From: Maylandia zebra
Lineage: Eukaryota > Chordata > Actinopteri > Cichliformes > Cichlidae
Length of the DNA: 64,000 nucleotides
Assembly (NCBI RefSeq): GCF_041146795.1
Contig: NC_135177.1
Coordinates: 62,001-126,000, forward strand
Direction: 5' to 3'
Below are positions 10,395 to 20,261 of the stretch, one piece after another. The notes below the pieces were generated by a model, which saw only the letters and a program-made list of their open reading frames with translations, had not been told where the DNA came from and did not search any database. Each line of letters begins with the position of its first letter. Positions within the stretch are counted from its first letter, which is position 1. A program made the position numbers and the translations under genes.

Positions 10395-12359
10395 ATTTCC
10401 TCTGGCCATCAGGCCGGTCCCTGAGGAGTGGCCTTTGCATTTTATGATGCTCACCTCCTCTGGATCTCCCAAGGCCTGCTCAAGTTCCTCCATTTCCTTT
10501 TTGTGGCAGATTGGTGCGTTATCTGCTGTCCTGAATCCTGCTCTCCTCCATTGGGCCAGCTCCACATGAGCTGCTCCAAAGGCATAAGCTGAGTCCGTGT
10601 AAATGTTGACTCTTTTTCCTTTTGCAAGTCTCAAAGCTCGACTTAGAGCAATTACTTCTGCTCTTTGGGCTGACTGCTGCCCTTCAAGTCTTCCAGCCTC
10701 CTTCACTTCAAATGCAGCCCCTTTCCTGCAAACTACCGCGTAGCCTGCTTTTAATCCTTCGTCATCCCTGTAGCAGCATCCATCCGTGAACCAATCTTCA
10801 GCTCCTGTCAGAGGTTCTGCTTTCAAGTCTTCTCTTATCTTCTCGTCCACTTCAGCTCCCTTTGCGCAGTCATGAGGTTCTCCTCCTGACTCCATTAAAT
10901 CTGCCATGTTAATCCCTTCATGTGTGAAGGTCAAGTTAGGAGCGTCTAAAACTTTACACACTCTCTGTTGTGTGAGAGGTGTCATGGTGAAGGCTTGTAA
11001 GTTAACATATGCCACCACACTGTGGGTGGTCAGCACCTTCAACGGATGGTCCCTCACTATATGTGCTGTCTTTTGTATAATTTTTGACACCCCAATGGCA
11101 TGCTGAGTGCATCTCGGGTGCCTTGTCTCTAATGGATTCAGCCTGATGCTGACGTACATAAGTACATCTCTTCCTCCCCCTTTTTTCTGAAACAACACCC
11201 CATTAGCTATCCCGTGTGTTTCTGAAACATCAAGATAGAAGGGTTGTTCATAATTAGGGATAGCAAGATCAGCCGATCTCGACAAGTCCTGTTTTAATGC
11301 AATAAACGCCGACTCAGTGGCCGATGTCCATGGCAGTTCAGCCTTAAGATTTCTGACACCTGCCGTTTTTACCAAATCCCTCAACAGGGCTGTTTTGCCT
11401 GCATAATTTGGAATGAAGTGCCGGCTGTATCCTGTTAACCCTAAGAATGAGAGCAGCTCCTTAACCGTACGCGGTTTTGGATGTGTCAAAATCTGATCAC
11501 GATGAGTGTTTAGCAGACCCACTGATTTGTGAGCAATGACACGGCCCAGAAATGTTACTTCTGGTCGGACCAACTGCAACTTTTCTTTACTGACCTTGAA
11601 ACCGCACTCAGCGAGTCTCTTCAGTATGGTAAGTGAAGCTGCCGTGCATGCCGAAGCAGACGGAGCTGCAATGAGCAAATCATCAACATATTGCACCAGT
11701 GAACACCCCTCTGGGAGATGGCATGGCGATAAAGCTTCTTTCAACACTTGGTTGAAAATGCCAGGGGAAAGTGCAAACCCTTGTGGCAACCTTGTGTATC
11801 TGTACTGTTGTCCCCCATATGTGAATGAAAAAATGTCCCTCAGAGACTCATGCAATGGGAGACAGAAAAATGCATTCGCTAGATCAATACATGTAAACCA
11901 CTTCTGGTCTGGGGTTAATGCCGTCAATGCTGTGTATGGATTTGGGACTGGCACCGTGTCAGTACGTAAAATGGCATTGATGGCTCTTAAGTCATGTGCC
12001 ATTCTGTACTTTCCTGTCCCATGCTTCTCTACTGGCAAAATAGGAGTATTCCAGTAGGATTGAGAGGGCTCAAGCACCCCTACTTTCAATAGCCCCTCAA
12101 TGGTTTCTGCAATTCCCTCCTCAGCTTCTCTCTTTTGCCTATACTGTGGTTTCCAAATTGGCGTTTCAGACTTCAGCTGCAATAAAACAGGCGAACACGT
12201 TGCCTGGCCCACATCCGTAGGCCCTGCTGACCACAAGGTGTCAGGAAGAGTCGCAAGTGCGGCAACTGCATCCGCATGGTCTGTTCTTTCTCTCCCATGG
12301 ATTCTTGAGATTTGTTCATGCTCCAACATCACTGTGTCCTCTGATTGACAAGTGATACG

Positions 12360-12710
12360 ATAAATTTTGCATTTTGGCGAGTACCAAACGTCTGGAATCT
12401 GAGTAGCTTGCCAGCCAGGTTCCTCGAGGGCTCTCTTGACCATTGTTCCCAGCTCCTTCGCCTGATGACTCTCATGGACCGCCAATGTTATGTGGGGCAC
12501 TGAATCAGGTCCCATTTTGAACCAAGGCCGTTGTTCGTCGGTTAATTTTACTGCTGCCGTGACGCCCTCCGGGCCGACATAGATGTTTTGAGAACACACA
12601 TTCCAAGTCTGGCCTTCAAGGTCAGACTGGAACAGGTCCCTGTAAATTTCATCATCATTTCTATCATAATAGAGGGTGACATGGAACGGATCCCTGGGGA
12701 GAGAGAAGAC
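12360..12710 (-). other. 2H-phosphoesterase-like segment in Pol
   Basis: Between the protease and the reverse transcriptase lies a folded-looking stretch (Pol residues about 165-280) with two H-hydrophobic-T motifs 63 residues apart: FHVTLYYD (His173) and PHITLAVHE (His236). Each is embedded in hydrophobic beta-type residues. Such paired motifs define the 2H phosphoesterase superfamily (LigT, CPDase, AKAP7-like, and the ns2/VP3 enzymes of some RNA viruses that cleave 2',5'-oligoadenylate). The assignment rests on the motif pair alone. The spacing is slightly short for the superfamily. It is not a dUTPase, the domain found near this place in some other retroviruses. Confidence 0.5.
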
Positions 12711-13217
12711 TGCCAAGGCCATAATCCAAGGTTTCCACAACTGATATTGTCTTAGTATGCCTTCTTCCACCAGACGACCCCAATAGATGTCAGCGGTCGT
12801 TTGTTCACAGTCTTTCAGCAAGTACTGGTTCTTTGAAAATGTCCCCAGGCACGGAAACTCTTTTCCTCCTGGAAGTGTAACTGTTAGTCCATCAGCTGAA
12901 CACATGATAGTGGCCCCCAGTTTAATGAGCAGATCCCTGCCCATCAAGTTCACAGGCACATGGGGAGACACCACATAGCTGTGCTTCAATGTCTGTTTTC
13001 CCAGCACCGTCAGGGCTGGATTGGTTGTTGGCAGCGTCATTGGTACCCCAGAGAACCCCACAACACTGACCACATGGTTGGAAAGTGTGGCACTGCTTGG
13101 TTTTTGTTTCAGTGTTGAATAGGTAGCCCCAGTGTCCACAAGGAAGGTCATTTCATCTCCTTCCACACTCATTGACAACATTGGATCTGCCACTCCCATG
13201 TTGTCTGGTCTCTGTGG

Positions 13218-13232
13218 GTCCCGTCAGTACAG
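13218..13232 (-). promoter_or_regulatory. gag UGA stop with CGG context, candidate readthrough site
   Basis: Gag ends at UGA (13226-13224), the next codon is CGG, and the same frame then stays open into pol for eight codons before the first ATG. Gag and pol in one frame separated by one stop is the gamma/epsilonretroviral arrangement, in which readthrough makes Gag-Pol. UGA followed by CGG is a known leaky context in some RNA viruses. A downstream RNA structure was not assessed. Confidence 0.7.
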
Positions 13233-15731
13233 CTCCTCCTCTCCGCCCCAGTAGCCCAGGGGATACTGAGCCGCTGGCACCATGCCTGGGTTTGGAGCTT
13301 GATGTCCCCTTGTCTGGACCACTCTGCCTCGAAAAGTTCCCTGTGCCTGGGGTGATGATGGATAACCTGTTTCTGGTGGCCATGGCGTAGGACAATTACG
13401 AGCCCAATGTCCTCGTCCTCCACACCTTCGGCATACATTTGGGTCCAGCATAGGTCCCCCCAGACCATGGCCCCTTGGTCCACCTCCCCTTTGGGATCCA
13501 CCACGTCCCCTCAACGACCTAGTAGTCCCCCAATTCCCCGCGGGTCTTTCTTGCCTTGGGAATCCATTGACGGGCCATCGGTCATCAGGGTACAGAACTG
13601 GATTCAAATCTGGCCAGTCAGGCCCCGGATCGCCCCGTGGCTGCGCCACCAGCATCTTCTTAGGTGCATCTTTGTTTTCCTTTTTCTTTTCGTTTAGTTT
13701 TTCTCTCGCCTCAGCCAATTTCAATTTCACTAACTGCCCTTGCGCCTCCTCCAGCTCCTGTTTTTTCTTGTTCACCTCGTCTTTCTCCAGCTCAAGTCGA
13801 TGTATAATGTGCCTCTCCCATTTTGCTGAGTCCGCCACTGCAAAGTCAGGATTCTTTTGTAAATCTGTTCTTACTCGTTCTGGGAGACCTGCTAACACTG
13901 CAGATCGGAACCACGCCCTTGGTTCTCCTTCATGCCCAGGATGTTCACCAGTTTGAAGAATCCACTGTTCTTTTGCATGCTCCATAAACTCTCTAGGGGA
14001 ATGTTCTGGGCTCCAAACAATCCTAGGTGTAGTGCCAATGTTATGGGTCGGATACTTCTCACGCACTGCGTCAGAGAGAGCATTTCGCACCCTTGCATAG
14101 GGGACGTCGTTTGGTTGGCATACAGTTCTTGCTATCTCTTCTACATCTGCGAGGCCTCCTCCTCTGAAGGTCCTCCTGCCGATAGCTCGGAAATCCCCCA
14201 GGGCCAATTCCTCTCCTTCTGTAAGACTTCCTAGTCTCCTCAACCAAGCGGCTCCTCCCTCCGTGATTGGGGGCAGCTGCTTCACCAGAGCCTCAAGATC
14301 TCTGATGTTATAGGGGTGGTAGACTGGTTCACCCCGTACACCCGTCAATAAAGGCATTGTGAGGGGTAATTCCTCCTCTGCGTCACACTGCCCTTCTCCA
14401 GTTGGCAATGCAACAGTCTTCCTCCGATTCTTTTCAAAGATGGACGGTCTTATATCTCTTGGTTCCTCCAGAACTCTCCCAGAGCGAAGGGTCGTCATTC
14501 CTGTGGGAGCCTGAAAATTTGGGGCGAATCCTCCCCTTTCCAGGTTTGACACTTCTCTGGATTTTCGTGTGTTGCTTTTTACTGAGGCCGCCAAGTCCTT
14601 TTCCAATGCATAAAGCGTTTGTGCTACGCTACGTGGTGTTGCTACGCCTTCCTCCTCCAGTTTTCTCAAGAGGCGTTCCAGCTGTATCACGGCCTCCCGA
14701 TTGTCAGATTCTTTCCCAAAAACGTGGCCTTGCCACTGTTCTTTCTCAGGATTGTCAACCGTTGACCTCTGATTGGTTTTATGGGTCGCCTTTGATGGCG
14801 CCCTCTGATACTGCATTGAAGGTGAGTCTTCCTCTGAAGTCCAGACCTCCTGGGATGGATTTTCCTGGCTGGGCTGTTGCGATGTCACCTGACCGGTACT
14901 TGTAGATGCCACAGGTTGAGCTTCTTCTGTAGCTCTATCTGGGCTAAAAAGAGAGGGAGGGATCAAGATCAACCCCCGTGTAGTGATTCCTTGTGATGTC
15001 CCAGCAACTGGGTGGGGCTGACTTACCTCTGATGCAGCTGCCGCTGATTGAGGCTGCATCGCTTTCTGTGCAGGTACCCCTGATTGAGACTGCACTACTC
15101 CTGTGCCTGCCTCCACTGTGGCCGGAGCAGATGTCGATGGTGTGGGATTCTCCTGTAAATTGACAATTCCACCTGTCACTTTTCCTGTTTTTCCTTCCGG
15201 CCCCCACATGTTGCCACCCTCCAAAGTCACCACTGGACAGATATAAGGTGGGGGTGGGGCACTCAGGAAGTCCTTCAGGCTGGGATATAGCTTTCCCTCA
15301 GCCTCAGCTTCCTTTTTTAAGGCTGGCTTGATGTCGTTCACTTCCTCTTGCATCCAGTGAGAAACACCTTGGGAGACAATCATAAGCTTGCAATACTTAC
15401 TTTGTTTTTCCATCATAAGTTTCTTTTCAGCCTTTATTTTTCTCCCCTTAAAACGTCCTAAGGATTCCTCTTCAAGCTCCTTGATCCTCTTCTCACATTT
15501 CTCACCTTCCAGTTGAAAGATGGAATGCAGAGGGATTCTGTCCTCCAATGTCTTCTGTTGATTTTCACATAATTCCTTCACTTCTTTTTCTAAATCTTGA
15601 CACTGACGAGCAATCTCTTTTGAAGAAGTCCCTTCAGTCATTTTAATGGCTTTCTTCAATTGCTGTATTTGCTCCTTCAGTGGCTTGTATCTCTTTCCCC
15701 CACCAGGGGTCGCCTTTTCCTCTTCAGCCAT
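13224..15731 (-). CDS. gag: Retroviral Gag polyprotein
   Basis: About 835 residues from the ATG at 15731 (good context: A at -3, G at +4). The frame opens slightly upstream but only with GTG. The N-terminal 150 residues are Lys/Glu-rich and coiled-coil-like. A PPPPY late-domain motif sits near residue 163. A long Pro/Ser/Thr/Gln-rich linker follows. A capsid-like helical region lies about residues 440-650, then a charged coiled coil and a basic Arg/Gly-rich nucleocapsid with one CCHC knuckle (CRRCGGRGHWARNC) near residues 767-780. No lesion is seen. The size exceeds typical gammaretroviral Gag (about 540) and approaches large epsilon- or spuma-like Gags. Confidence 0.92.
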   Translation of the reverse strand: MAEEEKATPGGGKRYKPLKEQIQQLKKAIKMTEGTSSKEIARQCQDLEKEVKELCENQQKTLEDRIPLHSIFQLEGEKCEKRIKELEEESLGRFKGRKIKAEKKLMMEKQSKYCKLMIVSQGVSHWMQEEVNDIKPALKKEAEAEGKLYPSLKDFLSAPPPPYICPVVTLEGGNMWGPEGKTGKVTGGIVNLQENPTPSTSAPATVEAGTGVVQSQSGVPAQKAMQPQSAAAASEVSQPHPVAGTSQGITTRGLILIPPSLFSPDRATEEAQPVASTSTGQVTSQQPSQENPSQEVWTSEEDSPSMQYQRAPSKATHKTNQRSTVDNPEKEQWQGHVFGKESDNREAVIQLERLLRKLEEEGVATPRSVAQTLYALEKDLAASVKSNTRKSREVSNLERGGFAPNFQAPTGMTTLRSGRVLEEPRDIRPSIFEKNRRKTVALPTGEGQCDAEEELPLTMPLLTGVRGEPVYHPYNIRDLEALVKQLPPITEGGAAWLRRLGSLTEGEELALGDFRAIGRRTFRGGGLADVEEIARTVCQPNDVPYARVRNALSDAVREKYPTHNIGTTPRIVWSPEHSPREFMEHAKEQWILQTGEHPGHEGEPRAWFRSAVLAGLPERVRTDLQKNPDFAVADSAKWERHIIHRLELEKDEVNKKKQELEEAQGQLVKLKLAEAREKLNEKKKENKDAPKKMLVAQPRGDPGPDWPDLNPVLYPDDRWPVNGFPRQERPAGNWGTTRSLRGRGGSQRGGGPRGHGLGGPMLDPNVCRRCGGRGHWARNCPTPWPPETGYPSSPQAQGTFRGRVVQTRGHQAPNPGMVPAAQYPLGYWGGEEELY

Positions 15732-17701
15732 TTTGCTTTTTGACCTCACTTACCTTACCAAAATGGCCGGTCTTAGGCTCCTCCCTTTGGGGTTGCCTCA
15801 CTGTATTTCCCTTTCGGCAGTCAGAGTCTCACAAGTTGGTCAAGCCGAACTTCCGCTAGGCTCCAGCCTGAGAGAGAGAGACCGCCCACAGACACACATA
15901 CACTCACACACACACTCTCTAATCCTCCTTTCAAGCTACAAGCTTCACAAACGTCTAATACAACAGTTTTAAGCACGCAAAGCCAGCGAAAATTCACTCT
16001 CACATTCACTTCCCTAACAACTACAAAGTTTTTACATGCGAAAATAATCCAGACAATCTACCATGCACCGTTTTCCCTCCTTATAACGAGAGACTCAACC
16101 AACCTTTAAAAGACTTTATATACACCACATCAAATAAAGCACAGATCTCTGCCTTTTCCAGGTAGAGAAGGAAATACGACCCAACTAGAAAATCTCCCAG
16201 CAATCACACAAAGTTCTCAAATTTTGTCAATATATTTATCACCACACTCCTACCTTACGAGAGTTTTACACAAGAGATCATTACTCATAAAATTCCATTA
16301 AACCATAGTCACATTAGGAGATCACAAACACAAGACTACAAGGTTTAGTTTATTTAATATACTAAAATCTTCTAACCACACTTCTGAAACCCACTTTCAC
16401 CTAAGCAAACGAAACTCAGAAGCACAGAAATAGAGAAATAGGGAGATGAAACCAAGGCCGCAGCTGTACACACACACACGCCCGCTCGTACTCGCGCGCG
16501 TGTGCCCGCTACCGCACAGCACAGCACAGCCCCTCCTTTCTCCTAAGGAGAAATACACACACACACTCACTGTCCTCTTCTCTACCAGCGAGAGAAGAGA
16601 AAGGCGTTTTCGTTTTTTCACACTCTGGATCCACACAGAAAAAATTCAACAACAAAAGACAGTTTATACAGTTTACACTTTTAAATTCACACACACGGGT
16701 AATTTATATTCTATATACACACGGGCCCGCATAGACATAAGAAAACACTATATGCCAGAACAGCCTATCTTTTTATTTCATTTCACTTCTTATTTCTATA
16801 CCGGTATTTCTAATTTTTAGACCAATTTAAAAGCATCTATAGCCCAGGCCGCGCCTTGCTGGTCAATTACACGCGTCGGGACCGCCCTCGCCGGCCGCGG
16901 TCTAATTTCTAAATACTAATTAATTTATAACCGTTTCCCGCAGCTGGAAAGGAGCTCCACCTCTGGCGCTAGTATCAAACCCACGCCTTCAGCTTTACTT
17001 AAAGCTCACAGGCCAACGACGTTGAGTGGTCCCGGCCGGGTCCCCGACCCTGTCAATCAATCAAGCGCAGTAAGAAAGTGGTCTTCGTCGACCGCTTTGG
17101 TTTGTTTGGGATGCTCGAACTTCCCCGGCAACCAACCGAGCAAATAGCCTAACCACGCGTCCGCGATCAGGAGTCACCGCCACGGTGCTGAGCAGCTGCG
17201 CTCTTAGGGGATCCTGCGCCCCCCGTCCTAAAAAACCTTTAATTATTTTAAAAGCCTCACTGTGGGCACTCTGCCCTCCCCAGTTTAATTATCTGAGGCC
17301 CAAAACCGCGTTTTTGCTACCCAATAAAAACCAAATTTCCTACACTACCGATTTACTGTCTGGCATCAAACACTTTAAACTGTATTGTCTTAAACACATA
17401 TAACCTCTTAGCTCAAAATTCACCCCCAAAATAAACAGCAATGAATTTAGTCAGACTAATATGCCCTATTTTAATTTTAAAACTAATTACTCAAGATCAC
17501 TATGGACCAACGCCAGAAGCCTATACTGAGTGAATATTGTTTAATTAAATTTAGTTTTAACTTCCAATATAGCGCCTTTGGATAAACATCAACAGGTGGC
17601 ACTACTCACCTTTCTTATTCCGCCTGGCGTCACTCAGATAAGCTGCTGGCCTTCACCCCTTTGTCACCTCCACGACAAGCTGCGGATTCTACTCCTCCCC
17701 A
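15732..17701 (-). other. Long retroviral leader with splice donor
   Basis: Nearly 2 kb between primer site and gag with no convincing gene. Frames here are short and of low-complexity composition (AC-rich tracts near 15890-15920 and 16470-16570). A strong donor, AAG then GTAAGTGAG, lies on the minus strand with GTAAGT at 15748-15753, just upstream of the gag ATG, and is the likely donor for spliced env RNA. The packaging signal is expected in this region but cannot be seen directly. Confidence 0.65.
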
Positions 17702-17719
17702 ACCGGGTTTCGAGCACCA
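17702..17719 (-). promoter_or_regulatory. Primer binding site, tRNA-Phe-like
   Basis: Five bases after the LTR end the minus strand reads TGGTGC then T then CGAAACCCGG. This matches the complement of the tRNA-Phe 3' end except for one extra T after the sixth base. TGG start and location fit a primer site. The tRNA assignment uses remembered tRNA-Phe sequence and should be checked. Confidence 0.6.
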
Positions 17720-17724
17720 GGAAT

Positions 17725-18312
17725 TGTTACGGTCCGTTCGATTCAGGTAAGAGAAGAAAGCAAGCCCAGGCCGAAGTAGGTGTCAAAAATAGTGATCTTT
17801 ATTACACACTTTGCGCAGTCAGTGTGGGAAAGACAATTTGCAATACAATCCTTCGTCGACTGGACCGTCCCGTCTCCTTATATTACCATTATGACATCAC
17901 AGTTGGATCTTTACTGGAAATGATAACAATTGCCCTCCTCTTCAAAACCTTGTCCTAATATAGACATCAACTGCTACTCTTAAAGAAAAACAAGTGTGTA
18001 TTACATTGTGCATTTTGTGAAAGTGTATCTATCAGAAAAACTGTCCTCAGACGACCCTCCTATTATTACTAAGTGTGAGTGTAAACGTGCGTGTGTTATA
18101 TAAGTCCGTGCATGTGATTACAGGCCGGCGTACGTGCAGAACTGAACGCAGACAGGCCGGTGTCCAAGTACTGATCATCTGTGTGCATTAATATTTGGTC
18201 AAAGTAACATAGATGTGATTCAAAGATTATTCTGTGAACAGATTCAACAATGGTAAATGATTAATCAATGATAACTGATTATAAGAATACAAAATAAAGT
18301 ATCTCCTGATCA
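17725..18312 (-). repeat. 5' LTR of the retrovirus
   Basis: 588 bases beginning TGATCAGG and ending GTAACA on the minus strand. A TATATAA box (18097-18103) lies mid-LTR and AATAAA (17798-17803) lies about 75 bases before the end, giving a U3-R-U5 layout. It is identical by eye to the 3' LTR except one base. Confidence 0.95.
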
Positions 18313-18316
18313 ACGG

Positions 18317-18482
18317 TATACACATACCCATTACTGCCTCGATATTCTAGCTTAAATTCAGTCCCATCTACGGCGTTTTCACAGCGCTGCTTTTTGCGAT
18401 GAGGGCCCCTCGTCACAGTACCTAGTACGGCTGTGGCTTGGGCGATGTCCTGGCTGCTCGTCATGGTTGATACAGATGTCAT
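18317..18482 (-). pseudogene. N-terminal part of the Polinton gene split by the retrovirus
   Basis: An ATG at 18482 opens about 56 residues (Ser/Thr-rich start, then a basic stretch) running directly into the target duplication next to the 5' LTR. The frame matches that of the C-terminal part ending at 4849. Product unknown; see the entry at 4290-4849. Confidence 0.7.
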
Positions 18483-19072
18483 CCTGCACTCCTTAGTTAG
18501 AGGTGTCTGTGTTCCTTAGGTCACTCTGTTGATGCTCCAAATGGTGAAGGAGTCCGTTTTATATGTGTATGTGTTAGCCCAGCCCAGTAGGAGGTGTCAT
18601 TACATTACATGACTTCTTTTGCAGACATTTGGGAGCCTAACGGTTGCAGACTGGTAGATACATGATAAGATAATGGAATTAACTGTTTGTGAAGAAACAC
18701 CTTTGGGCTGGGATGCTTTTGATAAGGGAGCCTCTTTTGTTGCTTCATACCTTTTTGCAGACTGTTGGGAGCCTAACAGCACCCCCTCTGTCTAACTGTT
18801 ACAGAGTGTGACTAGGTGTGAATATGTGTTTTTTAGAAGTATCACAGTTTATTTCTAAAAGAATACATGTTGTTTGCGGTGCTATTGGCCTGTGAAACTT
18901 TTAGAAAAGTGAAATGCCCCTAAAGTAGTTAAATCATCTATGTGTAATCATCGAGTCTAACTGTTGCAGACTAGTAGATAATTATAAGACTAGTAGCATT
19001 AAAGCCACATTGGGGTTGATACAGCGCTAGTGTGAATATGTACTTTTAGAAGTATCACAGTTTCTTTCTTCT
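18483..19072. repeat. Polinton terminal region with degenerate direct repeats
   Basis: About 590 bases without a gene. Two blocks recur: TGCAGACTRGTAGATA-type sequence (near 18648 and 18965) and the pair GTGTGAATATGT / AGAAGTATCACAGTTT (near 18818 and 19032). The stretch lies outside the outermost Polinton gene and ends at the poly(T) start of another repeat, so it is probably the terminal inverted repeat region, but the partner end is outside the window and the exact terminus is undefined. Confidence 0.5.
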
Positions 19073-20235
19073 TTTTTTTTTTTTTTTTTGCCTGTCCCGT
19101 TTGGCTCTTTTGCCATCAGAATTGTTGTCTAAAGGCAAAGAAAGATGCCCAACGGATTTACTTTACCAAATTGACCATCCCAGCCTTGCCATAATGGTCC
19201 ATTTGATTCACCTTTTATTGTTTGTTTTTTTTCACTTACTGAATACGGGACAGACTTGACTGGGGGAAAGAAGGGGAGAAAGAAAGAGGGAAAGAGAAAC
19301 AGCTGAGAAGAGGGACGGGGGAGAAGGGCAAAAGACAAAAACCAACAGAACGGGCAGAAAAAAAAAGAAAAAAAATGCATATATCGATCACCTGGATCAC
19401 CTGCTGAGAAAGAAAAAAGAAAACAAGCAGAAGAGAACAAGAGTAATAGAATAAACAACATCACAATGATATATGGGAATATGACAGTAAATACTAAATA
19501 TTAAACATTATTGTGCAGCACATAAGATCAACAGCACACAGTGTGCTTTGAGGTAGGAGCCAAAAAGGGTGTAGTTTGTGGGTGTGATCACCCGTGTGTA
19601 CACCTGTGAGCATGGACGCGCTTGTTTTTTTTAAAAGGTTCCTTCATGTAATGATCTGCTAGAGGGTGTGGGGGGGCCACAGCCCCGTCCTCCAGGGCAT
19701 GAAGCAGGTATGGAGGAGATCAAAACTCCAGACATCCAGAGGCCCCCAGAACACAAGAGACCAAGGAAGACCAACAGAGGGGCAGCCGCGCCACTGTCCC
19801 AGAAAGAGCTGAGGAGAGTCCCAGATGAGGGCTCACTCAGCAGCCGTGGAGCAGAAGCCAGGGGGAGTTGCAGTGACGCGCCCGTGAGCTCCGCCGGCAG
19901 CCAGCTGTGCCAGAGTGACCGAGCCCCAGGCCGAGAGGCCGGGGGCACCCCACCTCCGAAGTGGCCCGAGCAAGCCCCAGGCTCCAGGCCCCGACAAGCG
20001 GCCGCCAAGGAGTGAGCCGGTGTGTACCTGGACGCCCATCCCCAGACACAAAGAACCACCAACGCATCGATGTCTGAGGGAGTCCGCCACTGGCAGGGGA
20101 AGTGGTGGTGGGGGGAGATAGGCCTCCAAACCTTGGAGGGCCTGAGATGTCCCCAGAGAGGTGGCGTCTGACACCCAACCTGACATATAGACACAGACAT
20201 ACAGGCACACACAAATACTGTACAAACATCCATTC
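19073..20235 (-). repeat. Poly(A)-tailed retroposon fragment, copy 1
   Basis: Starts with about 20 T (a poly(A) tail on the minus strand), then AT-rich, then a GC-rich 600-bp part. A second copy is at 54937-56420 with high similarity over most of its length. Open frames in the GC-rich part exist on both strands, overlap each other and look like composition artefacts. The layout suggests a LINE 3' region, 5'-truncated here; the family is not identified. Confidence 0.7.
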
Positions 20236-20261
20236 AAAAAAGTACAGGTATATTACTACTC

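Larger units (their letters stand above)
8901..13223 (-). pseudogene. pol: Retroviral pol: PR, 2H-like segment, RT, RNase H, IN
   Basis: The frame is the same as gag and opens right after the gag UGA; the first ATG is at 13199 (numbering from there). In order: aspartic protease with LVDTGA at residues 20-25; a roughly 170-residue segment with two H-x-T motifs (His173, His236); reverse transcriptase with YVDD near residue 503; RNase H with WFTDGC near residue 805. A 244-bp LINE 3' end (10151-10394) interrupts the frame at the end of RNase H. Integrase follows in the same register (10150-8901), with an HHCC zinc site (HGLGH, CLIC), then Asp in IDFTDM, Asp in SDNGTHF and Glu in GKVERMN. Apart from that insertion no stop is seen. 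The protein ends 257 bases before env. Confidence 0.92.
4850..18312 (-). mobile_element. Complete endogenous retrovirus inserted in a Polinton gene
   Basis: A proviral structure on the minus strand: 5' LTR (17725-18312), primer site, about 2-kb leader, gag, in-frame UGA, pol, env, polypurine tract and 3' LTR (4850-6520). Both outer ends are flanked by ACGG (4846-4849 and 18313-18316), a 4-bp target duplication typical of gamma-/epsilon-like retroviruses. Gag and pol share one frame, Gag has one zinc knuckle, and Env has a CX6CC motif, all features of gamma/epsilon-type viruses. Without the two secondary insertions the provirus is about 12.1 kb, large for a gammaretrovirus and closer to epsilonretroviral size. 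The LTRs are the same length and differ at one base by eye (4859 versus 17734), so insertion was recent. Confidence 0.93.

Noticed and set aside
12360..12710. dUTPase domain in Pol
   Set aside because: None of the dUTPase motifs are visible; the segment instead has paired H-x-T motifs.
15821..16636. Short frames in the retroviral leader as accessory genes
   Set aside because: Short, low-complexity (AC-rich) and without motif; not supported.
19631..20237. Long GC-rich open frames on both strands, repeated near 55490-56081
   Set aside because: All frames overlap each other within a dispersed repeat, show no domain and differ between the copies by frame; composition artefact.
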